DNA from: Chloroflexia bacterium
GTDB taxonomy: Bacteria; Chloroflexota; Chloroflexia; Thermomicrobiales; JALYUS01
DNA: 10,956 nt
Direction of reading: 5' to 3'
Assembly (NCBI GenBank): GCA_025924435.1
Contig: JAICIL010000140.1
Location: 1 to 10,956 of the forward strand
Part shown: piece after piece, positions 1 to 6,643 of the stretch
Layout: the number at the start of each line of letters is the position of its first letter
How positions within the stretch are numbered: position 1 is the stretch's first letter
Program-made: the position numbers and the translations under genes
The notes under the pieces: model-generated
The model's input: only the letters and a program-made list of their open reading frames with translations
Told to the model about the DNA's origin: nothing
Database searches by the model: none

Positions 1-1
1 G

Positions 2-943
2 GCGATGGAGCGGGTGGCGACCGTCCCGCTGGCGGAACTCGACCATGGCCGCGTCATCATGCCCGATCACCTGACGACGCTCTACGTGCCGAATGTCGAG
101 GGCTTGGAACGCTCCCGCACCGCCGACGGGTTGCAGCGGATCATCGCCCGCCTGCGCGCGCCGGGGGGGTGCCCGTGGGACCGCGAGCAGACGCACGCCT
201 CGATCCGCCCGAACATGATCGAGGAAGCGTACGAGGCGGTGGACGCGATTGACGCCGACGACCCGGAAGCGCTGCGGGAGGAACTGGGCGATCTCCTGCT
301 GCAAGTGGCGCTCCACGCGCAGATCGCGGAGGAAGCGGGCGAGTTCACGCTGGAGGATGTCTACGAGGCGGTGAACGCGAAACTGATCCGCCGCCATCCG
401 CACGTCTTCGGCGCGGAGGAGGCGGCGGACGCCAAGGAAGTGCTCAGCATCTGGCAGGACGCGAAGCGCAAAGAGAAGCAGACGGCAAAGAGTTCGGAGT
501 CCGAGGAGGCGGGCAACGCCGAACCCCGAACCGCGAACTCCGAACTCCTCGGCGGGCTGCCGCGCTCGATGCCGGGGCTGGCATACTCGCAGGCGATGCA
601 GGAGCGCGCCGCCCGCGTCGGCTTCGAGTGGCCGAACCGCGACGGTGTGCTGGAGAAGTTGCGCGAGGAACTGGACGAACTCGCCGACGCGAAGACGCCG
701 GAGCACCGGCGCGAAGAGCTGGGCGACCTCCTCTTCGTGCTCGTGGACTGGGCGCGCTGGCATGGTATCGAGACGGAAGACGCCATGCGCGCCGCCAATG
801 CGAAGTTCGTTCGCCGCTTCGGCGTCATCGAGCGCAACGTCGCCGCCTCCGGACGCGACTGGCGCTCCTTCACGCTGGACGAACTGGAAGCCTTCTGGCA
901 GCAGGCGAAGGCGGAAGAGAAAGAAGTAACCAGTCGCGAGTGA
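2..943 (+). CDS. mazG: Tetrapyrrole methylase/MazG-type NTP pyrophosphohydrolase, 5' partial
   Basis: MazG proteins hydrolyse (d)NTPs to NMPs plus pyrophosphate in the cytoplasm and clear non-canonical nucleotides. Numbering from the ATG at 5, the first MazG domain spans about 38-158, with GCPWDREQTH at 55-64, the metal-binding EEAYE at 73-77 and EELGD at 92-96, and KLIRRHPHVF at 126-135. A second MazG domain spans about 185-303, with EELDE at 221-225 and EELGD at 237-241. Residues 1-30 (PLAELDHGR, then HLTTLYVP) look like the C-terminal tail of the tetrapyrrole methylase domain fused to MazG in YabN-type proteins. The frame is open to the window edge, so the ATG at 5 is probably internal and the true start lies upstream. 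The linker at about 158-183 is encoded by a 7-bp repeat block, and the stop codon lies in another. The role of the methylase half in such fusions is not settled. Confidence 0.93.
   Translation, partial: AMERVATVPLAELDHGRVIMPDHLTTLYVPNVEGLERSRTADGLQRIIARLRAPGGCPWDREQTHASIRPNMIEEAYEAVDAIDADDPEALREELGDLLLQVALHAQIAEEAGEFTLEDVYEAVNAKLIRRHPHVFGAEEAADAKEVLSIWQDAKRKEKQTAKSSESEEAGNAEPRTANSELLGGLPRSMPGLAYSQAMQERAARVGFEWPNRDGVLEKLREELDELADAKTPEHRREELGDLLFVLVDWARWHGIETEDAMRAANAKFVRRFGVIERNVAASGRDWRSFTLDELEAFWQQAKAEEKEVTSRE
490..552. repeat. Heptamer repeat block inside the MazG interdomain linker
   Basis: The 63 bases divide into nine 7-bp units. Four consecutive units at 518-545 follow the pattern NCCGAAC with one mismatch. 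Two units at 490-503 carry the complementary pattern, so GAGTTCGGAGT at 490-500 is a perfect 11-bp inverted copy of 537-547. The block encodes about 21 Ser/Glu/Ala/Asn-rich residues between the two MazG domains. Because 9 x 7 equals 21 x 3, such a block can be gained without a frameshift. Insertion is an inference; the periodicity and the inverted match are visible directly. Confidence 0.7.
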
Positions 944-960
944 CGAGTAACGAGTAATGA
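926..960. repeat. Five tandem heptamers of the form GTNNCGA across the mazG stop
   Basis: Units are GTAACCA, GTCGCGA, GTGACGA, GTAACGA and GTAATGA. They start 18 bases before the end of the pyrophosphohydrolase gene, encode its last residues (VTSRE) and contain its TGA stop at 941-943. The same motif recurs at 1260-1280 and, inverted, at 1029-1063. Confidence 0.8.
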
Positions 961-1050
961 GCGATCGGCGACGCTTCAAACCGATGAGAGATCAGCAAAT
1001 GCGAGACGTGCATACTACGCGAACACCCCTCGTTACTCGCGCCTCGCGAC
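933..1050. repeat. Inverted-repeat element, 22-bp arms with 74-bp spacer
   Basis: The left arm 933-954 and the reverse complement of the right arm 1029-1050 agree at 19 of 22 positions; all three differences are adjacent (TGA against GCG). The spacer 955-1028 is less G/C-rich than the genes around it and has no convincing coding frame. The transcript could fold into a long imperfect hairpin just after the pyrophosphohydrolase gene. The structure resembles a small palindromic non-autonomous repeat, but no target-site duplication is visible. Confidence 0.6.
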
Positions 1051-1063
1051 GCGCGACTCGGCG
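1029..1063. repeat. Inverted heptamer tract ending at the next start codon
   Basis: Five 7-bp units (CTCGTTA, CTCGCGC, CTCGCGA, CGCGCGA, CTCGGCG) are the complement-strand form of the GTNNCGA units at 926-960. The last base abuts the ATG at 1064, so the tract takes the place where a ribosome binding site would be expected. Confidence 0.65.
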
Positions 1064-1258
1064 ATGACCCCGAACCCCGCGCCGAGGCCCGCCGCGACGG
1101 TCGGCTGCTTCGTGCTCTTCGCCTTCGGGCTGATCAGCGTCGTCGTCCTCGGCGCGTCGCTCAACGATGTCGCGTTGATCGCCATCCTCGCCCTCCTCTT
1201 CGTCGCGCTCATCCTGACGTTCGTGCGGATCGTCTTCCGGCGTCGGCCCCCATCATGA
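1064..1258 (+). CDS. Small two-helix membrane protein, unknown function
   Basis: I do not recognise this 64-residue product. After a Pro/Ala-rich N-terminus (residues 1-11) come two hydrophobic stretches, about 12-31 and 35-56, separated by a short SLND turn, then a basic tail FRRRPPS. This suggests a small integral membrane protein with two helices and a positively charged C-terminus on the cytoplasmic side. Third codon positions are almost all G or C, as in the neighbouring genes, which supports real coding. No Shine-Dalgarno sequence precedes the ATG, because heptamer repeats run right up to it; translation could be leaderless or the start could be wrong. Repeat tracts flank the gene on both sides in opposite orientation (1029-1063 and 1260-1280), so it may have been carried with them. 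It converges on the DUF3830 gene. Confidence 0.55.
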   Translation: MTPNPAPRPAATVGCFVLFAFGLISVVVLGASLNDVALIAILALLFVALILTFVRIVFRRRPPS

Positions 1259-1259
1259 A

Positions 1260-1280
1260 GTAGCGAGTCGCGAGTAACGC
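1260..1280. repeat. Three heptamers matching the 926-960 tract
   Basis: Units GTAGCGA, GTCGCGA and GTAACGC begin two bases after the stop codon of the 64-residue membrane protein gene. AGTCGCGAGT at 1266-1275 is identical to 932-941. With the inverted tract at 1029-1063 this copy brackets the small gene. Confidence 0.65.
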
Positions 1281-1297
1281 GGGGTGTGATGCCCCTC

Positions 1298-1325
1298 TCA
1301 GTCCTCAGTCCTCAGTTCTCGGCCC
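1298..1325. repeat. Tandem TCAGTCC heptamers across the 3' end of the DUF3830 gene
   Basis: Units TCAGTCC, TCAGTCC, TCAGTTC and TCGGCCC follow one another with a strict 7-bp period. Read on the minus strand they give GAGGACT units, and the third unit (1312-1318) contains the TGA stop (1312-1314) and penultimate codons of the minus-strand gene. This variant differs in sequence from the GTNNCGA tracts nearby but shares the period. Confidence 0.75.
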
Positions 1326-1731
1326 TTTCAAAGAGGATGTCCTGCGCACCCTCCCAGAGGACGCGGCGGCCGAGTTCTTTCAGGCCCTCGCGCCCCTCGG
1401 TGATCGTCAGGAAGTGGTTGCCCGCCAATTGGCCCAGCTTGCTGGCGAAGAGCGTATTGCCATACGGGAAGAGAATTTCCGTCTCGCTGTAGCCGCCGGG
1501 ATAGAGGAGTATTTCGCCGGGTGCGGGATGGCTCGTGTGGTTCTCGAAGCCGACGCCGGCATCGAAATCCCCCAATGGTATCCATGCCGCCTCACCGCTC
1601 CACCGCGCCTGGATAATCTTATTGCGGAAGGGCAGGAATTTCCCGAACGCCGCGCACGTCTTCGGCGCCGCCTCGTCCTCCAGCCGCGCCACAAACACCA
1701 GGGACCCGACCGTGATCTGTAGCGTTGTCAT
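1312..1731 (-). CDS. DUF3830 family cyclophilin-like protein
   Basis: The 139-residue product matches what I know of DUF3830, small proteins predicted to adopt a cyclophilin-like beta-barrel; no enzymatic role is established. Diagnostic stretches are APKTC at 22-26, QARWSGEAAW at 41-50 and PAPGEILLYPGG at 69-80, followed directly by YSETEILFPYG at 81-91. There is no signal peptide or membrane helix, so it should be cytoplasmic. In this family, members often sit near amidohydrolase or metabolic genes; here the neighbours give no such clue. The start is well supported by AGGAGGAG a few bases upstream. The gene converges with the small membrane protein gene and is divergent from the Asp-box protein gene. 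Its last codons and stop lie in a 7-bp repeat tract, so the C-terminal AEN is repeat-encoded. Confidence 0.85.
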   Translation of the reverse strand: MTTLQITVGSLVFVARLEDEAAPKTCAAFGKFLPFRNKIIQARWSGEAAWIPLGDFDAGVGFENHTSHPAPGEILLYPGGYSETEILFPYGNTLFASKLGQLAGNHFLTITEGREGLKELGRRVLWEGAQDILFERAEN

Positions 1732-1733
1732 CT

Positions 1734-1743
1734 CTCCTCCTCT
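1734..1743 (-). promoter_or_regulatory. Ribosome binding site of the DUF3830 gene
   Basis: On the minus strand the sequence reads AGAGGAGGAG, ending two bases before the ATG. The strongest AGGAGG core sits about 4-5 bases from the start codon. It fixes the start of the 139-residue frame. Confidence 0.75.
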
Positions 1744-1820
1744 GAGGAACGGCGGATTGAACCGTCAGACTCTACCGTATCTCGTGCCTGTGCGTAAGCC
1801 CGAAACTCCTTCCGTCGCTC

Positions 1821-1851
1821 TTGGCGTCCTGGGCGGCTTGGCGGGTAGAAT
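1821..1851 (+). promoter_or_regulatory. Candidate sigma-70-type promoter for the Asp-box protein gene
   Basis: TTGGCG (1821-1826, four of six consensus positions) and TAGAAT (1846-1851, five of six) are separated by 19 bases, slightly long. Transcription would start near 1858, giving a leader of about 35 bases. The rest of the 162-base divergent region (1732-1893) shows no other clear signal. Confidence 0.4.
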
Positions 1852-1893
1852 CGTCGTGCTTCGTTGTTGGGCCGAGCGTAGGGAGGGGACACG

Positions 1894-4800
1894 ATGGTTG
1901 ATCCGAAACTGCTGGAGAAAATGGAGTGGCGGCCGGTCGGGCCGTTCCGGGGCGGGCGGTGCGTGGCGGTGGCGGGCGACCCGACCGACATGCTCACCTT
2001 CTACTTCGGCTCGACGGGCGGCGGCGTCTGGAAGACGCAGGACGGCGGCGCGACATGGCGGAACGTCTCAGACGGCTTCTTCCGCACCGCCTCGGTCGGC
2101 GCGATTGCCGTCTCCGAGGCTGATCCGAATGTGCTCTACGTCGGCATGGGCGAGACGACGATTCGCGGCAATGTCGCGCACGGCGACGGCGTCTACAAAT
2201 CCACCGACGCGGGCGCGACGTGGGCGCACTGCGGCCTCGAAGCGACGCGGCACATCGCGAAGGTGCGCATCCATCCGACGAACCCCGATCTCGTCTACGT
2301 CGCGGCCTTCGGTCACGTCTTCGGCGCGAATCCGGAGCGCGGCGTCTACCACTCGAAGGATGGCGGCGCGTCGTGGGAGCGCATCCTCTTTCGCAGCGAC
2401 CTGGCCGGGGCGATTGACCTCGCGATGGACCCGCACAATCCACGCGTCCTCTACGCCGCCTTCTGGGAGGCGAACCGGACGCCGTACAGCCTGACGAGCG
2501 GCGGGCCGGGCAGCAGCCTCCACAAATCCACCGACGGCGGCGCGACGTGGTCGGAACTGACGAATGCGCCCGGCCTGCCGAAGGGGCTGCTCGGCAAGAT
2601 CGGCGTCGCCTGCTCCGCCAAACGCGACCGCGTCTGGGCGCTCGTCGAGGCGGAGGGCGGCGGCTTGTTCCGCTCGGAGGACGGCGGCGCGTCGTGGGAG
2701 ATGATGAGCGACAACGCCGATCAGCGGCAGCGCCCGTGGTACTACACGCACATCATCGCCGACCCGACGGAGCCGGACACGCTCTGGGCACCCAATGTCC
2801 AACTCTGGAAGTCCACCGACAGCGGCCGCTCCTTCCAGCAAGTCCCGACGCCGCACGGCGACGACCACGACCTCTGGATTGACCCGAAGAACTCGCTCCG
2901 GATGATCGAGGGGAACGACGGCGGCGCGTGCGTCTCGTTCAGCGGCGGCGCGGCGTGGTCCTCGCTCTACAACCAGCCGACCGCCGAGTTCTACCACGTG
3001 ACGACGGACAATGCCGTCCCCTACCGCCTCTACGGCGCGCAGCAGGACAACACGACGATTTCCACGCCGAGCCGCTCGGACAACGGCGCGATCACTTGGG
3101 CGGAGTGCTATCCCGTCGGCGGCGGCGAGAGCGGCTACATCGCCGTCCGGCCCGACGACCCGAACGTTGTCTACGCCGGTTCGTACTGGCTCGTCACCCG
3201 ATACGACCACCGCACGCACCAGTCCCGCAATATCATGCCGTGGCCGGAGAATCCGATGGGCTGGAGCGCGGGCGACCTCAAGTACCGCTTCCAGTGGACC
3301 TTCCCCATCGTCGTCTCGCCGCACGACCCCGACACGCTCTACGTCACCTCGAACGTCGTCCACCGCTCGACGGACGAGGGACAAAGTTGGGAGGTCATCT
3401 CGCCCGACCTGACGCGGAACGAGCCGACACGGCTCGGCCCGTCGGGCGGGCCGATCACGAAGGACAACACGAGCGTCGAGTACTACTGCACGATCTTCGC
3501 GCTCGCCGAATCGCCCGTGCGGCGAGGCGTCCTCTGGGCCGGGTCGGACGACGGGCTGGTCCACGTCTCGCGCGATGGCGGCGCGAACTGGGAGAATGTC
3601 ACGCCGAAGGATTTGCCGGAGTGGGCGATGATCTCGATCATCGAGCCATCGCCGCACGACGCGGGGATGGCGTACATCGCCGCCACCCGCTACAAGTCGG
3701 ACGACTTCGCCCCCTACCTTTTCAAGACGACCGACTACGGAGCGACATGGACGAAGATTACGGACGGCATCGCGGAGAATGCCTTCACCCGCGTCATCCG
3801 CGCCGATCCGGATCGCGCGGGGCTGCTCTACGCGGGCACGGAGACGGGGTTGTACGTCTCCTTCGATGACGGCGCGCACTGGCAGTCGCTGCAACGGAAC
3901 CTGCCCGTCGTGCCGATCCACGATCTTGCGGTGAAGAATCAGGATTTGGTCGCGGCGACGCATGGCCGCGCCTTCTGGGTCCTCGATGACCTGACGCCGC
4001 TCCACCAGATGGCGGACGGCATCGCGGACGACGCCGCACACCTCTTCGCGCCGCGCCCGACGATCCGCTTCAAGAGCGGCCTGCGCCGCTTCCACGAGGG
4101 CGGCCCGGCGCAGGGGTACCTCTCCGTCGGCGGCTGGGCGCAGACGACCTACCAGGACCCGAAGCCCGGCAGCCCGCTCACCTTCTTCGAGGCGGGCCGC
4201 AACCCGACCGACGGCGTCGTCATCAACTACTACTTGAAGGAGAAGCCGGACGCGCCCATCTCCCTCACCTTCCTCGACGCGAGCGGCAACGAGATCAAGA
4301 CCTTCAAGAGCGAAGAGAAGAAGCCGGAAGATGGAGAAAAGCGTGCGGAATCTCAGCACGCAGCACGGCCGACAGATGGTGCTCAGCACTCGGAAAAGAA
4401 GGAGCCGAAGGTTCCGGCGGACGCGGGGATGAACCGCTTCGTCTGGAACATGCGCTACCCGGACGCGACGAATGTGCCGGGCGCAATCTTCTGGGCGGGC
4501 GGTGTGGATGGACCCATCGCCCCTCCCGGCCAGTATCAGGCGCGGCTGACCGTTGGCGACACGACGCGGACGGTGCCATTCGAGATCCGCAAGGACCCGC
4601 ACGTCGCGGCGACGCAGGAAGACCTGGACGCGCAATTCGACCTCCTGCTGAAAATCCGCGACCAACTGACGCGCACGTCGGAGGGCATCAACCGGCTGCG
4701 CGATGTCCGCGCGCAGGTCGAGGGGTGGGAGAAGCGCATCGAGGGGCGGGAGGATGCCGAGGGTGTCCGTACGGCGGCGACGGCCCTGAAGAAGACCCTC

Positions 4801-5085
4801 ACCGAGATCGAGGAGGAACTGATCCAGGTCCGTTCCAAGGCGCTGGAGGACCCGCTGAACTTCCCGGTCAAACTGAACAACAAACTGGCGACGCTCTCCG
4901 GCGCGGTGGCGAGCGCGGACACCGCCCCCGCCCGGCAGACCTACGCGGTCTACGACGACCTCTCGACCAAAATCGGCCTCCACCTCATCGCCCTCGCGAC
5001 GGTGATCGAAACCGATGTCTCGGAGTTCAATCAACTGGTGGGCAAACTGGACGTCCCGGCCATCCTACCGAAGGCCCAGGACTGA
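1894..5085 (+). CDS. Large BNR/Asp-box beta-propeller protein (sortilin/VPS10-like), no signal peptide
   Basis: The 1063-residue product belongs to the family often named glycosyl hydrolase or WD40/YVTN/BNR-like repeat protein; a catalytic activity is usually not shown. Ten Asp boxes (S/T-x-D-x-G-x-x-W/F) lie at 48-55, 103-110, 154-161, 212-219, 261-268, 307-314, 492-499, 559-566, 612-619 and 656-663, with a degenerate one near 348-355, implying one or two multi-bladed propellers across about 1-700. The RPVGPFRGGR motif at 13-22 is the usual family start. A charged linker (about 805-842) leads to a C-terminal beta domain with PPGQYQARLTVG at 877-888 and a helical tail (about 905-1056). Relatives usually have a signal peptide; this one has none, and a TAG at 1879-1881 in frame upstream rules out extension. 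GGAGG at 1882-1886 supports the start. Substrate is unknown. Confidence 0.9.
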   Translation: MVDPKLLEKMEWRPVGPFRGGRCVAVAGDPTDMLTFYFGSTGGGVWKTQDGGATWRNVSDGFFRTASVGAIAVSEADPNVLYVGMGETTIRGNVAHGDGVYKSTDAGATWAHCGLEATRHIAKVRIHPTNPDLVYVAAFGHVFGANPERGVYHSKDGGASWERILFRSDLAGAIDLAMDPHNPRVLYAAFWEANRTPYSLTSGGPGSSLHKSTDGGATWSELTNAPGLPKGLLGKIGVACSAKRDRVWALVEAEGGGLFRSEDGGASWEMMSDNADQRQRPWYYTHIIADPTEPDTLWAPNVQLWKSTDSGRSFQQVPTPHGDDHDLWIDPKNSLRMIEGNDGGACVSFSGGAAWSSLYNQPTAEFYHVTTDNAVPYRLYGAQQDNTTISTPSRSDNGAITWAECYPVGGGESGYIAVRPDDPNVVYAGSYWLVTRYDHRTHQSRNIMPWPENPMGWSAGDLKYRFQWTFPIVVSPHDPDTLYVTSNVVHRSTDEGQSWEVISPDLTRNEPTRLGPSGGPITKDNTSVEYYCTIFALAESPVRRGVLWAGSDDGLVHVSRDGGANWENVTPKDLPEWAMISIIEPSPHDAGMAYIAATRYKSDDFAPYLFKTTDYGATWTKITDGIAENAFTRVIRADPDRAGLLYAGTETGLYVSFDDGAHWQSLQRNLPVVPIHDLAVKNQDLVAATHGRAFWVLDDLTPLHQMADGIADDAAHLFAPRPTIRFKSGLRRFHEGGPAQGYLSVGGWAQTTYQDPKPGSPLTFFEAGRNPTDGVVINYYLKEKPDAPISLTFLDASGNEIKTFKSEEKKPEDGEKRAESQHAARPTDGAQHSEKKEPKVPADAGMNRFVWNMRYPDATNVPGAIFWAGGVDGPIAPPGQYQARLTVGDTTRTVPFEIRKDPHVAATQEDLDAQFDLLLKIRDQLTRTSEGINRLRDVRAQVEGWEKRIEGREDAEGVRTAATALKKTLTEIEEELIQVRSKALEDPLNFPVKLNNKLATLSGAVASADTAPARQTYAVYDDLSTKIGLHLIALATVIETDVSEFNQLVGKLDVPAILPKAQD
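4353..4396. repeat. Degenerate heptamers in the linker of the Asp-box protein
   Basis: TCAGCAC (4353-4359), GCAGCAC (4360-4366) and TCAGCAC (4383-4389) followed by TCGGAAA resemble the 7-bp units near 1300. GTGCTCAGCAC at 4379-4389 is itself a palindrome. The stretch encodes a hydrophilic linker around residues 818-834 of the host protein. The second pair is out of 7-bp phase with the first, so the match is weaker than at the other sites. Confidence 0.45.
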
Positions 5086-5113
5086 TACAGGGCTGGAAAC
5101 GGAGGGAAGCATC

Positions 5114-5143
5114 GGGCGCCCGCGATGGGCGCCCATTCTTTCT
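5114..5143 (+). terminator. Intrinsic terminator after the Asp-box protein gene
   Basis: GGGCGCCC at 5114-5121 pairs with GGGCGCCC at 5127-5134 across a GCGAT loop, followed by ATTCTTTCT. It lies 28 bases after the stop codon and separates this gene from the protease gene. Confidence 0.75.
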
Positions 5144-5212
5144 GCCCGCGCCTTCTTTTCGGCATGGATAGTGCAGTACACGGAGATGACAATGATGTCC
5201 CGCTTCATGCCC

Positions 5213-5220
5213 AAAGGAGA
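5213..5220 (+). promoter_or_regulatory. Ribosome binding site deciding the protease start
   Basis: AAAGGAGA ends 9 bases before the ATG at 5230. The same frame is open from an ATG at 5125, but that start has no such site and would put 35 polar residues before the lipoprotein signal. A different-frame ATG at 5222 is too close to be used. Confidence 0.75.
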
Positions 5221-5229
5221 AATGCCGCC

Positions 5230-6585
5230 ATGTCCTCGATCCGCACCCGCCTGCTTCCCCTCGCCGTCGGCCTGCTGCTCGCGCTCGCGCTGAGCGCGTG
5301 CAGCCTCGGTTCCAGTTCTTCGTCGGCGACGAAAGTCGGCACGCCCGCCCCGACGACGGCGCCGACAACCGCCGCCGCTTCGGGTTCGGCGACGACCGCG
5401 CCCGCCTCCGCCGCTGCCGCGACCAGCCCGGGCGGCGCGATCACGGCGGGGACGAGCACGACCGGGACGACCGGCGGCGCGACGGCGGCGAGCGCGAGCA
5501 CGACGAGCGGCACAACGACCGCGAACGCCACCGCCGGGGGCACGCCCGCGACGAACCTGATCAGCGCCCCGGTCGGGGTGGGCGGCCAGCCGCTCTCCGT
5601 CGCGGCGATCAACCAGAAGGTACGCCCGGCGGTCGTGCAGATCACGAACAATCAGAAGGCGCAGGGGCGGTTCGGCCAGTCCAATGGCATCGCCGTGCCC
5701 GCCGGTGTCGGCACCGGGTTCATCTTCGACAAGCGCGGCTATATCCTGACGAACAATCACGTCGTCGAGGGCGCGAACTCCCTCACCGTCGCGACGACGG
5801 ACAACAAGACGTATGACGGCAAGATTGTCGGCACGTACCCGCAGGGCGATCTCGCCGTCGTGCAGATCAACGGCAACGGCGACATGCCGACCGTGGCGCT
5901 CGGCGATTCGAGCAAGTTGCAGGTGGGCGATCCCGTCGTCGCCATCGGCAACGCCCTCGCCCTGCAAGGCGGGCCGACCGTGACGTCGGGCGTCGTCTCC
6001 GCCCTCGGTCGGGTGGCGCAGGAACCGGCGAGCGGATCATCGGGCGGCGGATCGAACAATGCGGGCGGCCCTTTCCTCGTGGACCTCATCCAGACGGACG
6101 CGGCGATCAACCCCGGCAATAGCGGCGGCCCGCTCCTGAACGCCGCCGCCCAGGTCGTCGGCATCAATACGCTGGGCGCGGGCCAGGCGGAGCCGGGCGT
6201 GCAGGCGGAGGGCATCGGCTTCGCCATCTCGATCAACTCGGCCAAGCCGGTCGCGGACGCGCTCATCGCCGGGCAGCCCGTGCCGCGCCCCTTCGTCGGC
6301 ATCACCACCGGCTCCCTCAACCCGCAGCAGGACGCGCAACTGAATCTGCCCGCGAACACGGGCATCGGCATCGCCAGCGTGCAATCGGGATCGCCCGCCG
6401 ACAAAGCGGGTTTGCAGACGAACGACATCATCATCAAGTTCGACGGGCAGACGATCCAGGGCGAGGAAGGCTTCGTCGGCTTCCTCCTCACCCACAAGCC
6501 GGGCGACACCGTCACCTTCACCGTCCTGCGCAACAAGCAGCAGCAGGACATCAAGGTGACGCTCGGCCAGGCGCCGACGCAGTAG
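5230..6585 (+). CDS. HtrA/DegP-type serine protease, lipoprotein with C-terminal PDZ domain
   Basis: HtrA proteases degrade or refold damaged proteins outside the cytoplasmic membrane. The 451-residue product starts with a lipoprotein signal: basic SIRTR, a hydrophobic core and the lipobox LSAC with Cys24. A low-complexity Ala/Thr/Ser/Gly linker follows (about 25-105). The trypsin-like domain (about 120-340) shows all three catalytic residues: His177 in TNNHVVEG, Asp207 in GDLAVV and Ser298 in NPGNSGGPLL. A single PDZ domain (about 353-449) contains GIGIASVQSGSPADKAGL and NDIIIKFDG. One PDZ and a membrane anchor make it closer to DegS/HhoA or Gram-positive HtrA than to the two-PDZ DegP. The start is chosen from the lipobox and the AAAGGAGA site. 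The gene stands alone between two terminators, so it is probably monocistronic. No stress-specific promoter is clear in 5144-5212. Confidence 0.93.
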   Translation: MSSIRTRLLPLAVGLLLALALSACSLGSSSSSATKVGTPAPTTAPTTAAASGSATTAPASAAAATSPGGAITAGTSTTGTTGGATAASASTTSGTTTANATAGGTPATNLISAPVGVGGQPLSVAAINQKVRPAVVQITNNQKAQGRFGQSNGIAVPAGVGTGFIFDKRGYILTNNHVVEGANSLTVATTDNKTYDGKIVGTYPQGDLAVVQINGNGDMPTVALGDSSKLQVGDPVVAIGNALALQGGPTVTSGVVSALGRVAQEPASGSSGGGSNNAGGPFLVDLIQTDAAINPGNSGGPLLNAAAQVVGINTLGAGQAEPGVQAEGIGFAISINSAKPVADALIAGQPVPRPFVGITTGSLNPQQDAQLNLPANTGIGIASVQSGSPADKAGLQTNDIIIKFDGQTIQGEEGFVGFLLTHKPGDTVTFTVLRNKQQQDIKVTLGQAPTQ

Positions 6586-6611
6586 CGAGAGGCGGCGGCA
6601 GCCCACCCCAA

Positions 6612-6641
6612 CCCCCTCCCGACGCGGGAGGGGGCTTTTTT
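6612..6641 (+). terminator. Strong intrinsic terminator after the protease gene
   Basis: CCCCCTCCCG (6612-6621) pairs over 10 bp with CGGGAGGGGG (6625-6634) around an ACG loop; six T follow at 6636-6641 after a C. It lies 27 bases past the TAG stop codon. Confidence 0.9.
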
Positions 6642-6643
6642 CT

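Noticed and set aside
926..1325. CRISPR array
   Set aside because: Repeat units are 7 bp, adjacent and degenerate; there are no 20-40 bp repeats with regular unique spacers and no cas genes.
1535..2494. Plus-strand open frame of 319 codons across the start of the Asp-box gene
   Set aside because: It overlaps two convincing genes in another frame and encodes an Arg/Ser-rich product without domains.
2068..5034. Minus-strand open frame of 988 codons opposite the Asp-box protein gene
   Set aside because: It is a mirror frame created by G/C-rich third positions of the plus-strand gene; its Arg/Val/Asp-rich product has no recognisable domain.
5300..5560. Low-complexity Ala/Thr/Ser region as a possible frameshift or misassembly in the protease gene
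   Set aside because: The frame stays open, the lipobox is upstream and the catalytic domain downstream in the same frame; such linkers are common in surface lipoproteins of G+C-rich bacteria.
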